NCBI RefSeq assembly: GCF_030373265.1
Contig: NZ_JAUCZC010000012.1
Coordinates: 48,642-112,641, forward strand
From: Blastomonas sp.
GTDB lineage: Bacteria; Pseudomonadota; Alphaproteobacteria; Sphingomonadales; Sphingomonadaceae
Direction: 5' to 3'
Length of the DNA stretch: 64,000 nt
Positions 51,998 to 60,994 of this stretch are shown piece after piece. The notes below the pieces were generated by a model. The model saw nothing but the letters and a program-made list of their open reading frames with translations, made no database searches and was not told where the DNA came from. Within the stretch, counting starts at the first letter, position 1. Every line of letters starts with the position of its first letter. Both the position numbers and the translations under genes were made by a program.

Positions 51998-52753
51998 CTA
52001 GACCTCGCCAGCGTCGCGTTCAAGGTCGAACGGGTGCCAGCCATCGGGACCAAGCAGTTCAAGCGGCTGGTATTTGACCTTGTACTGCATCCGGGGCGAA
52101 GATTTTACCCAATAGCCCAGATACACATAGGGCAGCCGCGCCCGTGCAGCGCGCTGGATGTGGTCCATGATGATGTAGTTGCCCAGGCCCCGCCGGGTGG
52201 GATGGTCGGGCTCGTAGAAGCTGTAGATCATCGACAGGCCGTCGCCCTGCTGGTCGGTGAGGCACGCGCCGACCAGCTTGCCGGCACTGCCATCGGGGTT
52301 GGGCTCGCGATATTCGATGACATAGCTGCGCACCGGCGAATGCTCGACCATGTCGGCATAATCCATGTCGTCCATGTCGGACATGCCGCCACCGGGATGC
52401 CGCGCCTTGAGATACCGGCGCAACAGGTCGTATTGCTCCTGCGTCGACCAGGGGCGGCAGGCGGAAACGATGAGGTCGCGGTTGCGCCGCAGCAGCTTGC
52501 GCTGGCCCAGGCTGGGCGCGAATTTTTCGGCCACCACCCGCACCGAGACACAGGCGCGGCAATCCAGGCAGCTGGGCCGATACGCGACATTCTGGCTGCG
52601 GCGAAAGCCGATGCGGCTGAGCGCATCGTTGAGTTCGTCGGCATGCGGGCCGTTGAGCTCGGTGAACACCTTGCGCTCGCTCTTGCCCGGCAGATACGGA
52701 CACGGACCGGGGTTGGTCACGAAGAATCGGGGAAAGCGTGCCGGTGCGCTCAC
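51998..52753 (-). CDS. bpt: Leucyl/arginyl-tRNA-protein transferase (Bpt/ATE family)
   Basis: A 251-residue aminoacyl-tRNA-protein transferase that adds a destabilising residue to N-terminal Asp/Glu or Arg/Lys in the N-end rule pathway. The N-terminal motif [16 protein letters not shown] and the cysteine set with [15 protein letters not shown] are present. The C-terminal GNAT-like part has [20 protein letters not shown] and [20 protein letters not shown]. The length and the cysteines fit the bacterial Bpt type. It lies 55 bp upstream of tamA. Confidence 0.93.
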   Translation of the reverse strand: MSAPARFPRFFVTNPGPCPYLPGKSERKVFTELNGPHADELNDALSRIGFRRSQNVAYRPSCLDCRACVSVRVVAEKFAPSLGQRKLLRRNRDLIVSACRPWSTQEQYDLLRRYLKARHPGGGMSDMDDMDYADMVEHSPVRSYVIEYREPNPDGSAGKLVGACLTDQQGDGLSMIYSFYEPDHPTRRGLGNYIIMDHIQRAARARLPYVYLGYWVKSSPRMQYKVKYQPLELLGPDGWHPFDLERDAGEV

Positions 52754-53212
52754 GTGCGGAACGATCCTTGTTTCTGGTTGCCTGACGTGCGGGAGAAGAC
52801 CCGACGCCGGTATGATCGATAACCCGCGCCGCCGCCAAGCCGGTTAACCAACTTTCATGGTTAAGCAGCGCCAAGTCGAGTCAATTTGGCGGCAGACTGC
52901 GCTGTCCTGTGGATAAAGAAAGGATTCATGCTGAATCGTGGCCACGCGGGATACGCGAAATGGGGCGCGACTTCCCGCCCGTCCTGCATGCAAAAACGTT
53001 CAGAAAGCCCTCCCCCTTGATGGGGGAGGGTTGGGTGGGGGTGATCTCTCCGGATTGTGAAGGCTTTCCCGGGCCTGCAGTCAGCACCCAGCCGCACCAT
53101 CACCCTCACCGCTGCGACTAGGTGGCAAAGCCACCAAGTCTCGCTGCCTCTCCCATCAAGGGAGAGGCAAGCAAATCAGCAGCCGCGATGAGGCCGGTCC
53201 GTCCACCGCCCC
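52754..53212. repeat. 459-bp noncoding spacer with repeats
   Basis: No gene is supported. It holds a small hairpin CCTCCCCCTTGATGGGGGAGG (about 53009), facing another CTCTCCCATCAAGGGAGAG near 53148. Between them is a GCGACTAGGTGGCAAAGCCA module (53113 on), similar to the one at about 42090. A GTTAACC-rich stretch at about 52850 was examined as a tRNA remnant and rejected. Confidence 0.65.
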
Positions 53213-54439
53213 TCAGGCGACCTCGACCAGGCCCACGTCATAGCCGCTCGCCTTGAGCGAGGTGATCAGCGCTTCGAGCTGGGCGCGGTCGCGGGCTTCG
53301 CATTCGATGTCGGTGATCAGGCCCTTAGCGGGCAGGTTGGTGAACACGCGCTGGTGGTAGATCTCGATGATGTTGACCTGATGCGCGTCGAACTGGCGCA
53401 TCACCTTGAACAGCGCGCCGGGGCGGTCCTGCAGCGCGATGCGCAGACGGGCCAGCCGTCCGGACCGCGCCAGATCGCGCAGCAGCACGTTGGCAAGCAG
53501 CCGGGTATCGATGTTGCCGCCGCACAGCACCACGCCGACGGTCTGGCCCGCAAAGCGCTCGGGCTCTGCCAGCAAGGCGGCAAGCCCTGCTGCGCCGGCG
53601 CCTTCGGCCACAGTCTTTTCGATCTGCAGCAACAGGCTGACCGCGGTCTCGAGCTGCGGCTCGGTGACCAGCACGATGTCATCGGCGAGCGCGCGGACGA
53701 TTTCGCGGGTGAAGTCGCCGGGCTGCTTGACCGCAATGCCCTCGGCCAGCGTGTCGCCCTCGCACGGATAATCGGTGCCCTTCACGGTGTTGTACATGCT
53801 GGGATAAAGCCTGGCCTGCACACCGGTGAGCTTGATGTCGGGCTTCAGCGCGCGCGCCGCGGTGCCCATGCCCGAGAACAGTCCACCACCACCGATCGGA
53901 ATGATGAAATGATCGATGTCGGGCGCATCCTCGAGCATCTCGATCGCGACCGTCCCCTGCCCCGAGGCAATGACGGGATCGTCGAACGGATGGACGAAGG
54001 TCAGCCCCTCGGTCGCCTCGAGCTCGCGCGCATGCGCATAGGCATCGTCATATTTCTCGCCGAACAGGATCACCTTGCCGCCATTGGCTTCGGTCTGCTG
54101 GACCTTGATGGTCGGCGTGGTCTTGGGCATCACGATGGTGACCGGAACGCCCAGCCGGGTGCCGTGCCAGGCCAGACCCTGCGCATGGTTGCCGGCAGAG
54201 GCGGCGATGACGCCCTTGGCCTTGGCCTCTTCGCTCATCTGGGAGAGGAAGTTGAGCGCACCACGCTCCTTGTAGGCGGCGGTGAACTGGAGGTTCTCGA
54301 ACTTCAAATAGACCGTCGCCCCGGTAATCGCCGACAGCGTCTTGCTCACCAAGGTCGGGGTGCGGACGATCGACCCGGCGATGCGCTGGTGCGCGGCGCG
54401 GATGGTCTCGAGGGTGAGCTGTGCGGATGGGCTGGTCAT
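53213..54439 (-). CDS. ilvA: Threonine ammonia-lyase (threonine dehydratase)
   Basis: A 408-residue fold type II PLP enzyme converting threonine to 2-oxobutyrate. The PLP lysine is Lys57 in FTAAYKERGA, and the phosphate loop is PIGGGGLFSG. Residues about 325-408 form an ACT-like regulatory domain (RIALQDRPGALFKVMRQFDA). The short single regulatory domain resembles the TdcB/YgeX-like biosynthetic form more than E. coli IlvA with two ACT-like modules. The start MTSPSAQLTLETIRAAHQRI is chosen over a 25-codon extension that runs into the intergenic region. Confidence 0.92.
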   Translation of the reverse strand: MTSPSAQLTLETIRAAHQRIAGSIVRTPTLVSKTLSAITGATVYLKFENLQFTAAYKERGALNFLSQMSEEAKAKGVIAASAGNHAQGLAWHGTRLGVPVTIVMPKTTPTIKVQQTEANGGKVILFGEKYDDAYAHARELEATEGLTFVHPFDDPVIASGQGTVAIEMLEDAPDIDHFIIPIGGGGLFSGMGTAARALKPDIKLTGVQARLYPSMYNTVKGTDYPCEGDTLAEGIAVKQPGDFTREIVRALADDIVLVTEPQLETAVSLLLQIEKTVAEGAGAAGLAALLAEPERFAGQTVGVVLCGGNIDTRLLANVLLRDLARSGRLARLRIALQDRPGALFKVMRQFDAHQVNIIEIYHQRVFTNLPAKGLITDIECEARDRAQLEALITSLKASGYDVGLVEVA

Positions 54440-54498
54440 ATCGGCTGCGGCACCTAACCGATATGGCGCCGATTGAAAACATCCGTTAAGGCACCGCC

Positions 54499-55383
54499 AT
54501 GGCAAATATAGCATTTATCGGCATCGGCGTAATGGGCGGTCCCATGGCGCGGCATCTGGGCAACAACGGGCACTCGTTGGCGCTGTACAATCGCAGCCCG
54601 GCGAAGGTTCACAGCTGGCTCGAAGCACATCCGCATCTGGCCGGCATGGCACGCGTCGCCGCCACCCCCGCAGAAGCGGCGGAAGGCATGGATGCGGTGA
54701 TCACCTGCGTCGGCAACGACGACGATCTGGCCCAGGTGATCATGGGCCGTCAGGGCGCGTTCAACACGCTGCCCCGCGGGTCGGTGTTCATCGATCACAC
54801 CACCGTGTCGGCGACGATCGCGCGACAGATTTCGGTCGAAGGTCGCGCCAAGGGCATCTTGTGCGTCGACGCACCGGTGACCGGAGGCCAGGCCGGCGCC
54901 GAAAACGGCACGCTTGCGATCATGTGCGGCGGCAAGCCCGAAGCGATCGAGGCGGCACGGCCGATCATCGACAGCTATTCCTCGCGGATCGTCCATGTCG
55001 GCGGTCCGGGCGATGGCCAGACCACCAAGATGGTCAACCAGATCTGCATCGCGGGCATCATCGGCGGACTGAGCGAGGCGATGCGCTTTGCCCAGGCGAG
55101 CCGGCTCGATCTCGACAAGGTGTTTTCGGCGATCTCGGGCGGTGCGGCGCAGAGCTGGCAGATGGACAACCGCTGGAAGACGATGTCGGAGGACAGCTTC
55201 GACTTCGGCTTTGCCATCGACTGGATGCGCAAGGACCTGGGGCTGGCGCTCGACGAGGCGCGCAACAACGGCGCTTCGATTCCGGTGGCAGGCCTGCTCG
55301 ACCAGTTCTTTGCAGAGGCGCAGCATCTGGGTGCGGGCCGACAGGACACCAGCGCCCTCGTTCGCAGGTTGCCGCGCAAGTGA
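54499..55383 (+). CDS. Beta-hydroxyacid dehydrogenase (3-hydroxyisobutyrate dehydrogenase family)
   Basis: A 294-residue NAD(P)-dependent enzyme. The Rossmann motif is FIGIGVMGGPMARHL, substrate binding is DAPVTGGQAGAENGTL, and the catalytic lysine lies in GDGQTTKMVNQICIAG. The close resemblance to 3-hydroxyisobutyrate and glyoxylate/succinic semialdehyde reductases does not fix the substrate. It is divergent from ilvA by 59 bp and overlaps the next gene by four bases (GTGA). Confidence 0.9.
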   Translation: MANIAFIGIGVMGGPMARHLGNNGHSLALYNRSPAKVHSWLEAHPHLAGMARVAATPAEAAEGMDAVITCVGNDDDLAQVIMGRQGAFNTLPRGSVFIDHTTVSATIARQISVEGRAKGILCVDAPVTGGQAGAENGTLAIMCGGKPEAIEAARPIIDSYSSRIVHVGGPGDGQTTKMVNQICIAGIIGGLSEAMRFAQASRLDLDKVFSAISGGAAQSWQMDNRWKTMSEDSFDFGFAIDWMRKDLGLALDEARNNGASIPVAGLLDQFFAEAQHLGAGRQDTSALVRRLPRK

Positions 55384-57050
55384 TCGGCCGCACCCTGCGC
55401 GCGCTCGCGCTCACCACCGCGCTGCTGACCAGCGCTGCCGTCCCCGCATTTGCCGATGGCCTGATCGACAACGTCAACGGCATGACTCTCGATGCCAAGG
55501 GCAAGGTCGTCAACTTCACCGGGCTGGTCATCGACGACGATGGCAAGGTCAAGGCACTGCTTCAGCGCCGCGACAAGCGCCCCGAAAAGCTCGACTACAA
55601 GCTCGACGGTGACGGCCGCACCTTGATGCCTGGCATCATCGATGCGCATGGCCATGTCATGGGGCTCGGCTTTTCGCTGCTGACGCTCGATCTGTCGGGC
55701 ACGCGCTCGCTCGAGGAGGCGCTTGGACTGATCAAGGCCTATGCCGACGAGCACCCTTCCCGCCCATGGATCATCGGGCGCGGGTGGAACCAGGAAAAAT
55801 GGGGTCTTGGCCGCTTTCCCACCGCAGCCGATCTCGACGCGGTCGTTCCCGATCGCCCGGTCTGGCTGGAGCGGGTCGATGGCCATGCCGGCTGGGCTAA
55901 CACCGCCGCGATGCAGGCAGCCGGCGTCAAGCCGGATGCCAAGGACCCGCCGGGCGGGCGGATCGAACGGATCGGCGGCAAGCCTGCGGGCGTGTTCGTC
56001 GATGCCGCCGAAACGCTGGTGGCCAAATCCGTGCCACCGCCGCGCGCGGTCGACCGCGATGCCGCATTGATCGCAGCGCAGGATCATCTGCTCGGCCTGG
56101 GCATCACCGGGATCGCCGATATGGGGACCTCGATCGACGATTGGCAGGCCTATCGCCGCGCGGGCGACGAACAAAGGCTCTATGTCCGGATCATGGCCTA
56201 TGCCAGCGGGATCGATGCGATGGTCGCCATCGCTGGCCCCCGTCCGACACCATGGCTGTATGACGACCGGCTGCGGCTCAACGGGGTGAAGCTGTATCTC
56301 GATGGCGCGCTGGGATCACGCGGGGCGCGGCTCAAGGCCGATTACGCCGACAAGCCCGGCGAACGCGGATTGAGCTTCGTCAACGACACCCAGCTGCTCA
56401 ACATGATGAGCCGCGCAGCCATGGACGATTTCCAGGTGGCCGCGCACGCCATCGGCGACGGCGCCAACGCGCAGGCCCTGTCCGCCATCGAGGAACTGGC
56501 GCAGGACTATAAGGGCGACCGCCGCTGGCGGATCGAGCACGCGCAGATCATCGATCCGCTCGACATCCCGCGCCTGGCCAAGAACGGCATCATCGCCTCG
56601 ATGCAGCCGGTGCACCAGATTTCTGACCGGCTGATGGCAGAGGCCCGGCTGGGTCCGGCGCGGCTGGCAGGGGCCTATGCCTGGAAAACGCTGAGCGAAG
56701 GCGGCGTACCGCTGGCCTTCGGGTCGGACACGCCGGTGGAATCGCCCGATCCGTTTCCCGGACTGGCCGCCGCGATCACGCGCGAAGGCGCGGACGGACA
56801 GCCTTTCGGTGGATGGCAGCCGCAGGAACGGTTGAGCCGGGTACAGGCAATCGACGCCTTCACCCGCGGCGCGGCCTATGCCGGCTTTGCCGAAGACCGC
56901 TTTGGCACGCTGCAACCGGGAATGCGGGCGGATTTCATCTTGCTCGATATCGATCCGCTGCTCAGCAGCCCCGGCGAACTGCGCAATGCCAAGGTGGTGG
57001 AAACCTGGATCGGCGGGGTGCGCCGCTATGAAGCGCGCGGCGGCCGATAA
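55380..57050 (+). CDS. Exported metal-dependent amidohydrolase (YtcJ-like)
   Basis: A 556-residue amidohydrolase of the YtcJ/amidohydrolase_3 type. It starts at a GTG overlapping the dehydrogenase stop, which gives a signal peptide LRALALTTALLTSAAVPAFA. The metal site shows GIIDAHGHVMGLG, KLYLDGALGSRG, HAIGDGANAQALSAIE, RIEHAQIID and FGSDTPVESPDPF. Secretion to the periplasm is common in this family. The substrate is unknown. The frame is open further upstream, but that part is antisense-like translation of the dehydrogenase gene. Confidence 0.88.
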   Translation: MIGRTLRALALTTALLTSAAVPAFADGLIDNVNGMTLDAKGKVVNFTGLVIDDDGKVKALLQRRDKRPEKLDYKLDGDGRTLMPGIIDAHGHVMGLGFSLLTLDLSGTRSLEEALGLIKAYADEHPSRPWIIGRGWNQEKWGLGRFPTAADLDAVVPDRPVWLERVDGHAGWANTAAMQAAGVKPDAKDPPGGRIERIGGKPAGVFVDAAETLVAKSVPPPRAVDRDAALIAAQDHLLGLGITGIADMGTSIDDWQAYRRAGDEQRLYVRIMAYASGIDAMVAIAGPRPTPWLYDDRLRLNGVKLYLDGALGSRGARLKADYADKPGERGLSFVNDTQLLNMMSRAAMDDFQVAAHAIGDGANAQALSAIEELAQDYKGDRRWRIEHAQIIDPLDIPRLAKNGIIASMQPVHQISDRLMAEARLGPARLAGAYAWKTLSEGGVPLAFGSDTPVESPDPFPGLAAAITREGADGQPFGGWQPQERLSRVQAIDAFTRGAAYAGFAEDRFGTLQPGMRADFILLDIDPLLSSPGELRNAKVVETWIGGVRRYEARGGR

Positions 57051-57289
57051 GGCATCGGCCGTCCGTATTAACCCCTTTGAAAGCATTCGTTGCCCGCATG
57101 CAACACCCTGCCACAAAAGCCTTTTTGCGCCTTTTAGAACGTGAATTCTGCCTTGCATGACCGGAACTTAAGCCTTAGTGGGGCATTGAGTGTCGGGAAG
57201 AGCGGAAACAACGCTCTTTTCACAACGGGTTGAAAATCCTTGATCTTCAATGGATTAGGGAACCGAACTAAGACGTGACGGAGGCTATA

Positions 57290-57511
57290 ATGAAGAATCG
57301 TATTGCTGCAGCTGCTCTTGCTGCACTTGCCATCACCGCAACGCCGGTACTGGCGCAGGCTGGCGCAGAGCGTATTTCGGCTGTTTCGGCAGAAGAAAAC
57401 GAAGCTGAAGGCGGCACCGGAATCATCATCGGCGTTCTCGCCGCTGCTGCCGTTATCGGTGGTATCGTGATTGCAGCCGACCAGGACAGCGACACCCCGA
57501 CCAGCCCCTGA
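57290..57511 (+). CDS. Small exported membrane-anchored protein (73 aa)
   Basis: The ATG follows GGAGG with ideal spacing. The protein has a signal peptide (AAAALAALAITATPVLAQ), a short acidic middle (SAEENEAEGG) and one hydrophobic helix (GIIIGVLAAAAVIGGIVIAA), and ends in an acidic tail DQDSDTPTSP. It lacks a PEP motif and an Arg-rich end, so it is not an XrtA substrate. A dedicated terminator and strong ribosome-binding site suggest high expression. The 239-bp leader (57051-57289) contains no gene. Function unknown; similar small signal-plus-helix proteins are frequent in sphingomonads. Confidence 0.75.
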   Translation: MKNRIAAAALAALAITATPVLAQAGAERISAVSAEENEAEGGTGIIIGVLAAAAVIGGIVIAADQDSDTPTSP

Positions 57512-57554
57512 TTTCGATCAGACAGGTCGGACCGTTTCGGTCCTATCAAGTTAG

Positions 57555-57583
57555 AAAACGGGGTCTTCGGGCCCCGTTTTTTT
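57555..57583 (+). terminator. Rho-independent terminator after the small exported protein
   Basis: AAAACGGGG (57555-57563), a loop containing TCTTCGGG, CCCCGTTTT and further T residues. A preceding perfect hairpin GGACCG-TTT-CGGTCC (57529-57543) may add to it. Confidence 0.88.
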
Positions 57584-57957
57584 ATGCCCTCTCGGTCCCA
57601 CCGGCGGCTGGCCTCATTGCCTTGGAGCGCCTTTCAGTCCGCTCGGTGGGACAGGTGGCATCAGCCGCCCAAAACGCTCTTCGAAAAAAATATCATCGCC
57701 TGCATTTTTTGTCGGAACCAAAATTCGCGATCTTGGTTTTTGATTCAGGACGACAGACCAAGCCCCCCCTCCGATGTCGTTCTAACAAATATGAGCCCGG
57801 GCGCGCGATCCTCCCCCCTTCTCATCGCGCCCGGGCTTATCCCCTTTATCATGATGTTTCTCCGGCAGCGGCCTCGCCCGCGGGCCGGTTTTCGTGCGCG
57901 CGCAGCGCTGAACCCCCTATGCTGGACCTGGCAGCGGCATCGCGATAAGGCGATCGC
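57584..57957. other. Noncoding spacer with a strong GC hairpin
   Basis: No supported gene. The notable element is a perfect 12-bp inverted repeat, AGCCCGGGCGCG (57794-57805) and CGCGCCCGGGCT (57826-57837), with a C/T-rich 20-bp loop, about 120 bp upstream of rsmE. The function is unknown. Confidence 0.6.
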
Positions 57958-58719
57958 ATGACCGCAACCCCTGCCTGGCCCCCGCGCTCCTCGCCGCGTC
58001 TGTTTGTCGATCAGCCTCTGGCGACAGCGGGTTCGCTGCGCATCGAGGGTGGACAGGCGCATTATCTGGTCAATGTCATGCGGCTGACGGAAGGCGCGGC
58101 GGTCAAGCTGTTCGACGATATCAGCGGCGAATATCTCGCAAGGGTCACCGCGCGCGGCAAGCGCGACCTGACGCTGACCATCGAATGCCTGTTGCGGCCG
58201 CGCGAGGCGGTACCCGATTTCTGGCTATGCGCCGCGCCGATCAAGAAGGCGCGGTTCGATTTTCTTGCCGAGAAGGCCTGTGAACTAGGCGTTGCGCGCT
58301 TCGTCCCGGTGCTGACCGATCGCGCGGTGGTCGACAAGGTCAAGCCCGACCGGCTGCGCGGCACGATGATCGAAGCGGCTGAACAATGCGAGCGCACCGC
58401 GCTGCCGGAGATCTCAGCGCTGACCAAGCTCGATGCGCTGCTCAAGACCTGGCCCGAAGGCCGCCCGCTGTTCTTTGCCGATGAACGGCTGCACGAGGGC
58501 AGCGGCGTTTCACTCCCGCAGGCCATCGCGCTGCATCCTGGGCCGGCAGGGGTTGTGATCGGCCCCGAGGGCGGTTTCACCGACGCCGAGAACGCCGCGA
58601 TCTGCGGCCATCCCGCCGCTGTTCCGGTATCGCTTGGCCCGCGGATCCTGCGCGCGGAAACGGCGGCCATCGCTGCCACCGCGGTGTGGATGGCGTCGCA
58701 AGGCGATTGGGTCGCTTGA
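57958..58719 (+). CDS. rsmE: 16S rRNA (uracil-1498-N3)-methyltransferase
   Basis: A 253-residue SPOUT-class methyltransferase acting on the 30S subunit. The N-terminal PUA-like domain starts RLFVDQPLATAGSLRIEG. The C-terminal trefoil-knot domain carries the SAM-binding motifs VIGPEGGFTDAENAAI and LGPRILRAETAAIAA. KARFDFLAEKACELGV and EAAEQCERTALPEI are family marks. It precedes gshA on the same strand by 100 bp. Confidence 0.95.
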   Translation: MTATPAWPPRSSPRLFVDQPLATAGSLRIEGGQAHYLVNVMRLTEGAAVKLFDDISGEYLARVTARGKRDLTLTIECLLRPREAVPDFWLCAAPIKKARFDFLAEKACELGVARFVPVLTDRAVVDKVKPDRLRGTMIEAAEQCERTALPEISALTKLDALLKTWPEGRPLFFADERLHEGSGVSLPQAIALHPGPAGVVIGPEGGFTDAENAAICGHPAAVPVSLGPRILRAETAAIAATAVWMASQGDWVA

Positions 58720-58819
58720 AAGCCAGGCTATTCTCCCCATTACACAATTAGGACTAGCTTGGGTTGCAAGCCGCAACTAAAGCCAGCGACCAAAGACAGA
58801 GCAGGGTTCAGGGCGCACA

Positions 58820-60208
58820 ATGAGCACACGTACCACCACCGGGCAGGATGATCCCGTGATCACCTCGATTGCGCAGCTGGCCGAGCCGATGCGCGAGGGC
58901 GAGAAGCCCAAGGCCGATTGGCGGATCGGCACCGAGCATGAGAAATTCGTGTTCAACCGCGCCGATCACCACGCGCCGAGCTATGCCGAACCCGGCGGCA
59001 TCCACGATCTTTTGATGTCGCTCGGCGAATTCGGCTGGGAGCCGGTCGAGGAACTGACCCCGGCAGGCGGCACCAACGTCATCGCGATGCGCGGCCCCGA
59101 TGGCACCGTCAGCCTCGAGCCTGCCGGCCAGCTCGAACTGTCGGGCGCGCCGCTCGAAAACCTGCACCAGACCTGCGCCGAAACCGGGCGGCATCTCGCC
59201 CAGGTCAAGGCCGTGGGCGAGAAGACCAACACCGGGTTTCTCGGCATGGGCATGTGGCCCGACAAGACCCGCGCCGAACTGCCGATCATGCCCAAGGGCC
59301 GCTATGGCATCATGCTCGACCATATGCCGCGCGTCGGCTCCATGGGGCTCGACATGATGCTGCGCACCTGCACGATCCAGGTGAACCTCGATTATGCGAG
59401 CGAGGCCGACATGGCCAAGAAGTTCCGCGTAGGCCTCGCGCTGCAGCCGCTCGCGACCGCGCTGTTCGCCAACTCGCCGTTCACCGAGGGCAAGCCCAAC
59501 GGCATGCTTTCGTACCGCAGCCACATCTGGTCGGACACCGACCCTGCGCGCACCGGCATGCTGCCGTTCGTGTTCGAAGATGGCTTCGGCTATGAACGCT
59601 ATGTCGAATACATGCTCGACGTGCCGATGTACTTCGTCTTCCGCGACGGGCTGTACATCGATGCGGCCGGCCAGAGCTTCCGCGATTTCCTCAACGGCAA
59701 GCTGCCCGCCCTGCCCGGCGAACGTCCGACGATCAGCGACTGGAACGATCACCTCTCGACCGCCTTCCCCGAAGTCCGGCTGAAGAGCTTCCTCGAGATG
59801 CGCGGCGCCGATGGCGGCCCGTGGAGCAAGATCTGCGCGCTGCCCGCCCTTTGGGTCGGCCTGCTCTATGACCAGGGCGCGCTCGACGCCGCGTGGGATG
59901 TGGTCAAGGGCTGGACCATCGAGGAACGCCAGACCCTGCGCGATTCTGTCCCCAAGATGGGTCTCAACGCGCCGATCGCCGGCGGCGGCAAATTGCTCGA
60001 CATCGCTGCCGAAGTGCTCGACATCGCCTCCTCGGGCCTCGCCGCCCGCGCGCGCACCAACTCGAGCGGCGACAACGAAACCGGCTTCCTCGAACCACTG
60101 CGCGACACCGTCGCGCGCGGCAAAACCCCAGCGGAAGACCTGCTCGCCAAGTATCACGGCGAATGGGGCGGCGACCTCAGCCGGATCTATGACGAGATGC
60201 AGTTCTGA
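58820..60208 (+). CDS. gshA: Glutamate-cysteine ligase (plant/alphaproteobacterial type)
   Basis: A 462-residue enzyme forming gamma-glutamylcysteine, the first step of glutathione synthesis. The matches are WRIGTEHEKFVF, VSLEPAGQLELSGAP, MLRTCTIQVNLDY, LALQPLATALFANSPF and FLEMRGADGG, characteristic of the GCS2 class shared by plants and alphaproteobacteria, unlike E. coli GshA. Glutathione supply fits the GST, HCCA-isomerase and ArsM genes elsewhere in the window. Confidence 0.95.
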   Translation: MSTRTTTGQDDPVITSIAQLAEPMREGEKPKADWRIGTEHEKFVFNRADHHAPSYAEPGGIHDLLMSLGEFGWEPVEELTPAGGTNVIAMRGPDGTVSLEPAGQLELSGAPLENLHQTCAETGRHLAQVKAVGEKTNTGFLGMGMWPDKTRAELPIMPKGRYGIMLDHMPRVGSMGLDMMLRTCTIQVNLDYASEADMAKKFRVGLALQPLATALFANSPFTEGKPNGMLSYRSHIWSDTDPARTGMLPFVFEDGFGYERYVEYMLDVPMYFVFRDGLYIDAAGQSFRDFLNGKLPALPGERPTISDWNDHLSTAFPEVRLKSFLEMRGADGGPWSKICALPALWVGLLYDQGALDAAWDVVKGWTIEERQTLRDSVPKMGLNAPIAGGGKLLDIAAEVLDIASSGLAARARTNSSGDNETGFLEPLRDTVARGKTPAEDLLAKYHGEWGGDLSRIYDEMQF

Positions 60209-60235
60209 TCACTTTCCCTCTCCCTTGAATCCTTC

Positions 60236-60430
60236 CCCTCTCCCTCGATGGGAGAGGGTTGCGAAGCCTTGATGAGCGAAGCGAATTAGTCGAAGCTGGG
60301 TGAGGGTGAAAATGCGCTTTCGTTTCGGCATTCCCTTCCCGTCACCCCCGCGAACGCGGGGGTCCCGCAACTGCGCAAACGTAGATGAAGCGGGATTCCC
60401 GCTTTCGCGGGAATGACGGAGGGGTATGCG
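60236..60430. repeat. Repeat spacer between gshA and the small membrane protein gene
   Basis: Contains a GTCACCCCCGCG...GGGAATGAC palindromic element (60341-60417, inner arms TCCCGCAA and AAGCGGGA). Before it comes a CTCCCTCGATGGGAGAG hairpin (about 60240) with a GCGAATTAGTCGAAGCTGGG stretch near 60282. No gene. Confidence 0.75.
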
Positions 60431-60874
60431 CTACGCCCGCGCTGCCTGCCCCTGCCCTGCGCGTGCCGGGTGGCGCGCGACCAACAGCAGGTACCAGCCG
60501 ATCAGCACGGTGTTCGAAAGCGCGTTGCGCCAGAAGCCGGTGGCGACCGAGAGGGCGCTGTCGACGACGTACCACAAGAGCAAGGCAACCGTGATTCCGC
60601 GCCATAGCGCCAGCGATTGCGCGGCGGGCATCTCGCGCGTGCCGCGCACCACCGCGAGCACGGTTGCGCCCCAGCCAAGGGTCACTGCGCCCATCAGCGC
60701 CAGCGAGAATCGCAAGACAGGATCGTAGTTCAATGGCCCCGGCGCATCGAGAATCGCGAACATCGCATCGGTGACAGCGCTGGTCGCCTCGAAAGCGCCG
60801 CTCATCAGCAACAACCCGAAGATCATCACCGCGCCGCACCAAAGCTGCATCTGCGCCTGCCATTTGCCGTTCAT
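60431..60874 (-). CDS. Small four-helix membrane protein
   Basis: A 147-residue hydrophobic protein with about four helices: about residues 12-32, 55-75, 90-108 and 118-134. The sequence starts MNGKWQAQMQLWCGAVMIFG with a GGAGAC ribosome-binding site. No catalytic or binding motif is visible and I do not recognise the family. A much longer frame upstream to 61678 is antisense to the extensin-like gene and is rejected. Confidence 0.7.
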   Translation of the reverse strand: MNGKWQAQMQLWCGAVMIFGLLLMSGAFEATSAVTDAMFAILDAPGPLNYDPVLRFSLALMGAVTLGWGATVLAVVRGTREMPAAQSLALWRGITVALLLWYVVDSALSVATGFWRNALSNTVLIGWYLLLVARHPARAGQGQAARA

Positions 60875-60994
60875 ATCTGGGTCTCCGTTTGCGTCTCGAT
60901 GTCCCCGATTACCCCGCCCGCCCGCGCCGGAACAATTACGCCGCAGGTAATCGTGCTGCATCCTTCTGCCGCATGCCCGCGTAAGGTGGCCCAT

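Noticed and set aside
49549..52077. 842-codon plus-strand frame opposite tamA
   Set aside because: Same reasoning: tamA carries signal peptide, POTRA and barrel motifs on the minus strand.
52760..52860. tRNA-like segment upstream of bpt on the minus strand
   Set aside because: It has GGTTAACC and GGGTC...CCCG pairings, but no proper T-loop (TTCGA), no consistent acceptor stem and no anticodon arm.
54861..55379. In-frame upstream extension of the amidohydrolase
   Set aside because: This part is an out-of-frame reading of the dehydrogenase gene; the GTG at 55380 gives a signal peptide and a normal overlap.
57290..57511. Small exported protein considered as a PEP-CTERM substrate of XrtA
   Set aside because: It has a C-terminal hydrophobic helix but no Pro-Glu-Pro motif before it and ends in acidic rather than basic residues.
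57584..57961. 125-codon plus-strand frame upstream of rsmE
   Set aside because: It reads through a terminator's T tract and a large hairpin, with no start context and low-complexity Arg/Pro content.
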